From an uncultured Selenomonadales bacterium (GTDB taxonomy: Bacteria > Bacillota > Negativicutes > Selenomonadales > Selenomonadaceae), in NCBI GenBank assembly GCA_946403735.1, contig CAMJAZ010000134.1, forward strand, positions 1-5,793: 5,793 nt of DNA, in the 5' to 3' direction. This document shows, in pieces, positions 1 to 3,896 of this stretch. The number at the start of each line of letters is the position of its first letter. The first letter of the stretch is position 1. The notes under the pieces were generated by a model. It made no database searches, had not been told where the DNA came from, and saw only the letters and a list, made by a program, of their open reading frames with translations. The position numbers and the translations under genes are program-made.

Positions 1-52
1 TAAACTTGCCCATTTTTTTTGATTCAGAATTAAACCTTGTAAGTTCAATCAT
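1..52 (-). CDS. 5' end of an unidentified gene, cut by the window edge
   Basis: An ATG at 52 reading leftwards opens a frame of 17 codons that is still open at the window edge. The visible protein begins MIELTRFNSESKKMGKF. A perfect AGGAGG (60-65 on the plus strand as CCTCCT) lies 7 nt upstream of the ATG, and a TATAAT on the same strand lies further upstream at 86-91. The Shine-Dalgarno match makes a real gene start likely. The residues are too few to assign a family. The opening MIELTR is loosely like small FlbD-type flagellar proteins, but the following residues do not continue that match, so I give no function. The gene is divergent from bioY and shares its control region. Confidence 0.6.
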   Translation of the reverse strand, partial: MIELTRFNSESKKMGKF

Positions 53-85
53 TTTAAAACCTCCTATTAAAAAATTTTGCTACAG

Positions 86-91
86 ATTATA
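86..91 (-). promoter_or_regulatory. -10 box for the left-edge gene
   Basis: The minus strand reads TATAAT at 91 to 86, a perfect -10 hexamer. It lies about 20 nt upstream of the AGGAGG site of the left-edge gene. No good -35 hexamer is visible at 16-18 nt spacing, and no TG extension precedes the box. It may therefore need an activator or may be a chance match in AT-rich DNA. Confidence 0.35.
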
Positions 92-202
92 AATAATTCT
101 TTCAAGATAATTTTCACTTTTCGCCGCGAAATTTTAAAATCCTTCATATTTTCCCAATTATTACCCGTTACGTCAAGTGAAAAATTTTTCCGCTCAAAAT
201 TT

Positions 203-235
203 TTAGTAACCGTTTTTATTGTTGACGTTGACGAA
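203..235. promoter_or_regulatory. Candidate BirA-type biotin operator
   Basis: TTAGTAACC (203-211) and CGTTGACGA (226-234) form an imperfect inverted repeat with 14 nt between the 9-mers. Counted as 10-mers (203-212 and 226-235), 7 of 10 positions pair. Known BirA operators consist of TTGTNAACC-like and GGTTNACAA-like halves separated by 14-16 nt. The left half here fits that pattern fairly well and the right half only partly. The site covers the -35 box of the bioY promoter, where a biotin repressor would act. The assignment is inference from position, spacing and partial half-site match. The second half contains a tandem TTGACG repeat, which could explain the similarity by chance. Confidence 0.35.
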
Positions 236-250
236 CACTTTTTTTATAAT
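222..250 (+). promoter_or_regulatory. bioY promoter
   Basis: TTGACG (222-227), a 17-nt spacer and TATAAT (245-250) form a near-consensus sigma-A-type promoter. The predicted transcript starts near 257 and leaves a leader of roughly 38 nt before the bioY ATG, too short for a riboswitch. A second TTGACG immediately follows the first (228-233), but its spacing of 11 nt rules it out as the -35 box. Confidence 0.75.
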
Positions 251-294
251 GCTCACGAAGAAAATTTTTAGATGACGCAGAGGAAGGGAACTTA

Positions 295-846
295 ATGAAA
301 GCATTTGAAACAGAAAAAATCAAAACAGTTGACTTGACGAAAATGTCAATGTGCGTAGCGTTATGTTGTGCGGCGGCGTACATTTCATTTCCGTTGCCAT
401 TTACGCCAGCGCCAGTTACGGCGTCGACTTTGGTATTGAGTTTGATGGCATTTATTTTGACGCCACGACAAACTTTCACGGTAATTTTAATTTACATTTT
501 GCTGGGTGCGGCAGGAATGCCAGTCTTTGCAGGGGGAACGTCAGGAGTTGGAAAACTTTTTGGACCGACAGGCGGATTTATTTTAGCGTGGCTGATAAGC
601 TATCCAGTTTTAAGCGCGGTTAAAGGTTCGACGCCAAATTTCAAGCGCTACGTTATCGCGGATTTGTTGACGGCAACGCCAATAACGTATATCGGTGGCT
701 TAATCTCAATGTACCTAGTCATGGAAGTTTCAATAGGTCAAGCGTTTTCAATGGCGGTGTTGCCGTTCATACTAGGCGGCGTGATGAAAACTTTAGCGGC
801 GGCATTTATCGGCGTGAGATTAAATTCCATGCAGATTAATAGCTGA
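295..846 (+). CDS. bioY: Biotin transporter BioY (ECF S component)
   Basis: BioY is the membrane-embedded biotin-binding subunit of an energy-coupling factor transporter. It normally works with the EcfA ATPases and EcfT, none of which is encoded here, so it probably uses shared ECF modules encoded elsewhere. The 183-residue product has the usual family length and about six hydrophobic segments (roughly 17-32, 42-56, 61-73, 92-110, 119-143, 150-175). The conserved block at 74-95 reads GMPVFAGG, then SGVGKLFGPTGGF, and is diagnostic of BioY. A C-terminal PFILGGVMK (157-165) sits where the family usually has PF-x-PGD-xx-K. The lysine is kept, but the aspartate position is glycine (G162). The ATG at 295 follows a purine-rich AGGAAGGGA (281-289), with the AAGGGA part 5 nt upstream. 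The gene is monocistronic here, with its own promoter and a terminator at 874. Confidence 0.93.
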   Translation: MKAFETEKIKTVDLTKMSMCVALCCAAAYISFPLPFTPAPVTASTLVLSLMAFILTPRQTFTVILIYILLGAAGMPVFAGGTSGVGKLFGPTGGFILAWLISYPVLSAVKGSTPNFKRYVIADLLTATPITYIGGLISMYLVMEVSIGQAFSMAVLPFILGGVMKTLAAAFIGVRLNSMQINS

Positions 847-873
847 ATAAAATATAATTCTTAATTAATAAAA

Positions 874-906
874 GCCCTAGCATTTAAGCTTAGGGCAAAT
901 TTTTTA
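874..906. terminator. Bidirectional terminator between bioY and rnj
   Basis: GCCCT (874-878) pairs with AGGGC (892-896). The stem continues as AGC (879-881) with GCT (888-890) across a single bulged T at 891, leaving a 6-nt loop. The plus strand continues AAATTTTTTA (897-906). On the minus strand the stem is followed by TTTTATTAATT (from 873 downwards). It can therefore end both bioY and the convergent rnj transcript, whose stop codon is at 950-952. Confidence 0.8.
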
Positions 907-949
907 GGTTCAAAAATTTTTAAATTCAAATTGAAAATTTCTAGAGAAG

Positions 950-2629
950 TTAAACTTCCATAATAATCGGTAAAATCATCGGACGCCTTCTAGTTTGGTC
1001 GAACAGATACTGCGATAATGTGTCTTTTACGTTAATTTTAATCGTCGACCAATCTGTAATTTGTGCTTCCGCGCAAAGTTGTAGAACTTGAGTAACTCGC
1101 ATTTTCGCGCCGTCCATAAGCTCTTCCGATTCGCGAACATAGACAAAGCCGCGTGAAACAATGTCAGGACCTGCAACAATTTTTCCCGTGTACCTGTTAA
1201 TCGTGATGACGACAATTAAAATTCCGTCCTGCGAAAGTTGCCGCCTGTCACGAAGTACGATATTCCCAACGTCACCTACGCCTAGCCCGTCAACCATTAC
1301 GACGCCCCAGTTGACACGCCCGACGATTTTTCCGCGCTCTCTTGTAAATTCAAAGATGTAGCCGTTTTCGCCCACTAAAATGTGATCTTTCGCCATGCCA
1401 ATTTCTTTTTCAGCAAGTTTCGCGTGTGCAATAAGATGATGTAATTCGCCGTGAACTGGAATAAAAAATTTTGGACGTATCAAATTATGCATAAGCTTTA
1501 ATTCTTCGCGGGAGGCGTGACCTGAAACGTGTATCCCGTCTTTGCGCTGATAAATGACATTAGCGCCCAGCCGCAATAGATTATCGACGGTCTTAGCTAC
1601 AAGTTTTTCATTGCCAGGAATTGGCGTCGCGGAAATTATAACGGTATCGCCTTGCATAATGTCAACTTGCCTGTGGTCAGAAAGCGCCATACGTGTTAAA
1701 GCGCTCATCGGTTCGCCTTGACTGCCAGTCGTAATTATGACAACTCTGTTTGCAGGATAATTCATAACGTCTTCAACGTCAATGATAACGCCTTCAGGTG
1801 CGTGAATGTAGCCGAGTTCAAGCGAAATGTTCACGACGTTTACCATACTTCGTCCCAAAATTGCAACGCGCCGCCGATACCTAACCGCCATATCAATTAC
1901 TTGCTGGATTCGGTGGACGTTGGACGAAAAAGTTGCAACGATAATTCTACCTTGCGCCTGTTGAAATTCGCGATTAAAAGCAATTCCAACATTTTTTTCA
2001 CTAGGCGTATGTCCTTCGTTTTCAGCGTTTGTCGAATCAGCCATAAGTACGAGGACGCCTTTGTTGCCTAAGTCAGCAAGCTTGCGAAAGTCAGCCATCT
2101 TGCCATCAACAGGCGTGTAGTCAAATTTAAAATCGCCCGTATGGACAATCATTCCCAGCGGCGTTTTTATAGACAGTCCAACAGCATCTGGAATTGAATG
2201 GTTGACGCGAATAAACCCTATGCTGAAACAGCCAATCGATATAATTTCACCAGCTGCAACTACGCGCAAATTGCCAGAGTCGACGCCGTTTTCTTTCAAT
2301 CGACCTTCCAAAATTCCAAGCGTCAATCGCGTACCATAAACTGGAACGGAAAGTTGCTTGAGAATGTACGGCAACGCGCCAATGTGATCTTCGTGACCGT
2401 GCGTCAGAATAATTGCCTTTAAACAGTGTTCATTTTCCAGTATGTATGAAATATCGGGTATGACAAGGTCAACGCCCAGCATATCATTTTCTGGAAACAT
2501 TAAGCCCGCATCAATTAAAAGCATTTCATCACCGCAACGAATCACAGTCATATTTTTGCCTATTTCGCCAAGTCCGCCAAGTGGAATTATCTGTAGCTTT
2601 AAATCACTTCGTTGTTCACTTCTTAACAA
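950..2629 (-). CDS. rnj: Ribonuclease J
   Basis: RNase J is a metallo-beta-lactamase/beta-CASP nuclease with endonuclease and 5'-3' exonuclease activity, central to mRNA turnover and rRNA maturation in Firmicutes. Counting from the TTG start, the product is 559 residues, a normal family length. The opening KLQIIPLGGLGEIGKN (11-26) is the standard RNase J start. Zinc ligands are visible as D40, THGHEDH (76-82), H144 in NHSIPDA and D166 in HTGDF. Beta-CASP motifs follow: SSNVHR (235-240), HVSGHAS (367-373) and PVHGE (391-395). The C-terminal domain contains VSRGFVYVRES (491-501). An in-frame GTG at 2636-2638 is rejected as the start because it overlaps the GGAGG site; the TTG at 2627-2629 lies 8 nt after GGAGG. 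I cannot say whether this is the J1 or J2 paralogue. Confidence 0.95.
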   Translation of the reverse strand: MLRSEQRSDLKLQIIPLGGLGEIGKNMTVIRCGDEMLLIDAGLMFPENDMLGVDLVIPDISYILENEHCLKAIILTHGHEDHIGALPYILKQLSVPVYGTRLTLGILEGRLKENGVDSGNLRVVAAGEIISIGCFSIGFIRVNHSIPDAVGLSIKTPLGMIVHTGDFKFDYTPVDGKMADFRKLADLGNKGVLVLMADSTNAENEGHTPSEKNVGIAFNREFQQAQGRIIVATFSSNVHRIQQVIDMAVRYRRRVAILGRSMVNVVNISLELGYIHAPEGVIIDVEDVMNYPANRVVIITTGSQGEPMSALTRMALSDHRQVDIMQGDTVIISATPIPGNEKLVAKTVDNLLRLGANVIYQRKDGIHVSGHASREELKLMHNLIRPKFFIPVHGELHHLIAHAKLAEKEIGMAKDHILVGENGYIFEFTRERGKIVGRVNWGVVMVDGLGVGDVGNIVLRDRRQLSQDGILIVVITINRYTGKIVAGPDIVSRGFVYVRESEELMDGAKMRVTQVLQLCAEAQITDWSTIKINVKDTLSQYLFDQTRRRPMILPIIMEV

Positions 2630-2637
2630 AAAAAGCA

Positions 2638-2642
2638 CCTCC
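2638..2642 (-). promoter_or_regulatory. rnj ribosome binding site, deciding a TTG start
   Basis: The minus strand reads GGAGG (2642 to 2638), continuing as TG. The next in-frame initiator is TTG at 2629, after an 8-nt gap. The longer frame would begin at the GTG whose first base is the last G of this Shine-Dalgarno site, which is not a workable arrangement. The TTG is followed directly by the conserved N-terminus. Confidence 0.8.
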
Positions 2643-2707
2643 GCATTGATAAGGAAAATTAAATTTTGACAACAAAAAAATAAAGTCCGAACAATATTAG
2701 CAAGTGA

Positions 2708-2736
2708 ATTTTAACACGTAGATTAAAGCATTACAA
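2708..2736 (-). promoter_or_regulatory. rnj promoter (extended -10)
   Basis: On the minus strand TTGTAA (2736-2731), a 17-nt spacer and TAAAAT (2713-2708) are present. TGT directly precedes the -10 box and gives an extended -10 TGTTAAAAT. The predicted start near 2700 leaves a leader of about 70 nt before the TTG of rnj. I saw no strong hairpin in that leader. This promoter separates rnj from the toxin-antitoxin unit upstream. Confidence 0.6.
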
Positions 2737-2772
2737 GCTTATCAAAAATTATTTCTTAGCTTTATAAGCAAT

Positions 2773-2806
2773 AAAAATCCCTCCGACGTATCGAAGGGAT
2801 TTTTTA
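2773..2806 (-). terminator. Terminator after the brnA-like gene
   Basis: AAAAATCCCT (2773-2782) pairs with AGGGATTTTT (2795-2804). One mismatch is followed by CGA (2784-2786) with TCG (2791-2793) and a CGTA loop. T-runs lie on both sides, so it can work in either direction. Its place just after the brnA stop (2815) and before the rnj promoter suggests it ends the brnTA transcript. Its last 16 bases are identical to the end of the terminator at 3332. Confidence 0.8.
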
Positions 2807-2814
2807 TTTTTATT

Positions 2815-3000
2815 TTAGCTTGCAACGTTTTTCAAATTTTTTCTACGGCGTCGATTTTCTTTCATTCGCGCAAGTTCTTCGTCAGTAAGTGGCGGAATAT
2901 CGCTGTAATCAATGTCTTCATCAGTCATTTTAGAAAGTTCTTCAATTTCTAAAAGTTGCTCTGTAGTTAATGGTGGAATATTTTTAACTAAATTGTTCAT
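2815..3000 (-). CDS. Short BrnA-like antitoxin, partner of the broken brnT
   Basis: The 61-residue product carries MTDEDIDYSDIPPLTDEELARMK (split as 25-37 and 38-47). This is the N-terminal motif I recognise from BrnA/DUF4415-type antitoxins that neutralise BrnT ribonuclease toxins. The same phrase occurs twice, as IPPLTTEQL (8-16) and IPPLTDEEL (35-43). The usual C-terminal ribbon-helix-helix DNA-binding domain is absent. The protein ends in a short basic tail, ENRRRRKNLKNVAS (48-61), and a terminator follows at once. The ATG at 3000 is chosen over an in-frame GTG at 3030 because GGAGG (3011-3007) lies 6 nt before it and inside the longer frame. It overlaps the last 17 bases of the brnT frame, the normal toxin-then-antitoxin order. 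It may be a short family form or a truncated antitoxin. Confidence 0.75.
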   Translation of the reverse strand: MNNLVKNIPPLTTEQLLEIEELSKMTDEDIDYSDIPPLTDEELARMKENRRRRKNLKNVAS

Positions 3001-3283
3001 AATAATCCTCCGTTTCTTTTTTATTTGCACGTCGCGCTGAAATTATTCTTGTCCTATCCTCACGTTATGTATAAATTACTGTTAAAATATTTCCTACCAT
3101 ACCTATAATTTTATTTCTATCTTCAAAGTCGCTGTGAAATTCATCATAATCATCAAGATTATTATCGTCAAGAAAAACACGCGCCGCCGTTTCAAAACTT
3201 ACCTTGTGTTTTTGTTTGTTAATTTTAGCTTTTTCACTGTCCCAAACAAATTTTAAATCTCAGAGTTCATAATTTACGTCCAT
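2984..3283 (-). pseudogene. brnT: brnT toxin pseudogene with two in-frame stop codons
   Basis: Reading the minus strand from ATG 3283 gives 99 codons in one frame with no frameshift. BrnT landmarks are clear: KFVWDSEKAKINKQKH (11-26), VSFETAARVFLDD (28-40), HSDFEDR (50-56), then VIYT (69-72), and after a stop REDRTRIISARRANKKE (74-90). Two nonsense codons break it: TGA at codon 8 (3262-3260) and TAA at codon 73 (3067-3065). The second falls between YT and RE, where relatives commonly have glutamate (GAA would need one base change). BrnT is a RelE-fold ribonuclease that inhibits translation and is neutralised by BrnA. The start is supported by AGGTGAT upstream and by a near-consensus promoter. 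The frame ends inside brnA. The final third, including IISAR, could not be made, so the toxin should be inactive. Recoding of both TGA and TAA is very unlikely. Confidence 0.88.
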
Positions 3284-3292
3284 TTAATCACC

Positions 3293-3328
3293 TTGACAAA
3301 TTTTAAAAAATTTTACGCAACCTGTCAA
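3293..3328 (-). promoter_or_regulatory. brnTA promoter with inverted repeat
   Basis: The minus strand reads TTGACA (3328-3323), a 17-nt spacer and TAAAAT (3305-3300), a nearly perfect promoter. Transcription would start near 3293, leaving only about 10 nt before the brnT ATG. The -35 hexamer TTGACA is mirrored by TGTCAA (3298-3293) at the predicted start, an inverted repeat with 24 nt between the arms. BrnA-type antitoxins repress their own operons, so this could be an operator, but the short antitoxin here lacks the usual DNA-binding domain. Confidence 0.7.
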
Positions 3329-3331
3329 ATA

Positions 3332-3367
3332 AAAAAATCTCAACGACTAAGTCGAAGGGATTTTTTA
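3332..3367 (-). terminator. Terminator after the double-glycine peptide gene
   Basis: AAAAAATCTC (3332-3341) pairs with GGGATTTTTT (3357-3366), including one G-T pair. An A-A/A-A internal loop is followed by CGAC (3344-3347) with GTCG (3351-3354) and a TAA loop. It lies downstream of the stop at 3397 and immediately before the brnTA promoter. The sequence is closely related to the terminator at 2773. Confidence 0.8.
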
Positions 3368-3396
3368 CTTAGAGGGAGTAATTTTAAATTTTTTTA

Positions 3397-3735
3397 TTAT
3401 TTTCCGTCAATAATTTTCCACGCTTCATCTTGAGAAATTTGCTTGCCTTTGTAGCTGTAAATATTATTGTCAAAAGGTTTGCCGTTGTAAGTCATTTCGA
3501 TTCCGTAACTTGCGAACATATTTTTCAGCTTGCCAACTATATTATCGCCTTCAGTCCAGTTTTTTAACATATAAATTGCGCCTTCACTGGAATTCGGATT
3601 GATTTTGTCAAAGCCTGGAATTTTTCTTTCAAAAGAGTTCATAAAATCTCCAACACTTTCGCCCCAAGAACCGCCTGCAACGTTGTCAAGTTCTTCTATA
3701 CTCAAGGATTCATCTTTCAAAATTTTTTCTAACAT
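3397..3735 (-). CDS. Secreted-peptide precursor with a double-glycine leader, core unknown
   Basis: The 112-residue product begins with a classical double-glycine leader: MLEKILKDESLSIEELDNV followed by AGG (1-22), matching the LSxEELxxVxGG pattern. Such leaders are cut after GG and exported by ABC transporters with a C39 peptidase domain. The inferred core starts at SWGESVGDFMNSF and is 90 residues. It has no cysteine, about 11 basic and 12 acidic residues, and no long hydrophobic stretch. It is therefore unlike a typical small cationic class II bacteriocin or a lanthipeptide core. The C-terminal half looks globular (YSYKGKQISQDEAWKIID). I do not recognise the core. No transporter, immunity or modification gene is in the window. 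The ATG at 3735 follows AAAGGAAG (3751-3744) with an 8-nt gap. It has its own promoter and terminator and so is a single-gene unit. Confidence 0.8.
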   Translation of the reverse strand: MLEKILKDESLSIEELDNVAGGSWGESVGDFMNSFERKIPGFDKINPNSSEGAIYMLKNWTEGDNIVGKLKNMFASYGIEMTYNGKPFDNNIYSYKGKQISQDEAWKIIDGK

Positions 3736-3783
3736 TTTTATAACTTCCTTTCAAAATTTCTTTGGAATTTTTTATTTCTGCCT

Positions 3784-3812
3784 ATTATACGCGCCAAGTT
3801 CAAAAATGTTAA
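3784..3812 (-). promoter_or_regulatory. Promoter of the double-glycine peptide gene
   Basis: TTAACA (3812-3807), a 17-nt spacer and TATAAT (3789-3784) on the minus strand form a strong sigma-A-type promoter. The predicted leader is about 40 nt. The spacer contains TTGGCG (3797-3792) just upstream of the -10 box, a motif repeated on the opposite strand upstream of mnmG. Confidence 0.7.
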
Positions 3813-3833
3813 TGAGTAGAAAAATTTTTAGCC

Positions 3834-3862
3834 TTCCAAATTTTGGCGAAATATTTTATAAT
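3834..3862 (+). promoter_or_regulatory. Possible mnmG promoter
   Basis: TATAAT (3857-3862) is a perfect -10 box, 34 nt before the mnmG ATG. At 17-nt spacing the -35 position reads TTCCAA (3834-3839), only a half match. The -10 box is bracketed by two copies of TTGGCGAAA (3843-3851 and 3862-3870), the second overlapping its last base. The promoter may be weak or may depend on a factor. Confidence 0.45.
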
Positions 3863-3870
3863 TGGCGAAA
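3843..3870 (+). repeat. Two direct repeats TTGGCGAAA around the mnmG -10 box
   Basis: The 9-mer TTGGCGAAA occurs at 3843-3851 and 3862-3870, a 19-nt period, or about two helical turns. The core TTGGCG also occurs inverted at 3797-3792 inside the divergent promoter. It may be a binding site for a shared regulator or chance; the bases are seen, the role is inference. Confidence 0.4.
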
Positions 3871-3896
3871 AATTTTTAATGAAATAGGGTAGAAAA

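Noticed and set aside
109..185. Inverted repeat TTTTCACTT (111-119) and AAGTGAAAA (175-183)
   Set aside because: The arms are only 9 exact bases, AT-rich and 55 nt apart. A match like this is expected by chance in a gap of this composition.
77..271. 64-codon open frame (+) in the gap before bioY
   Set aside because: It starts at a TTG without a ribosome binding site, has low-complexity composition, and overlaps the clear bioY promoter. It is most likely a chance frame.
216..479. 87-codon frame (-) opposite the bioY start
   Set aside because: It is antisense to the well-supported bioY gene and its promoter and matches no family I recognise.
1718..2071. 117-codon frame (+) opposite rnj
   Set aside because: It is a shadow of the RNase J coding strand, with no ribosome binding site or recognisable motif.
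3260..3262. TGA in brnT as a recoded sense codon
   Set aside because: bioY appears to end at TGA, a second TAA stop also breaks brnT, and no other gene here has internal TGA. Pseudogenisation is the simpler explanation.
179..3876. Recurrent AAAAATTTTT tracts in the intergenic gaps (near 180, 261, 911, 3820 and 3868)
   Set aside because: They occur in all AT-rich gaps without fixed spacing or flanks, so they are best explained by base composition.
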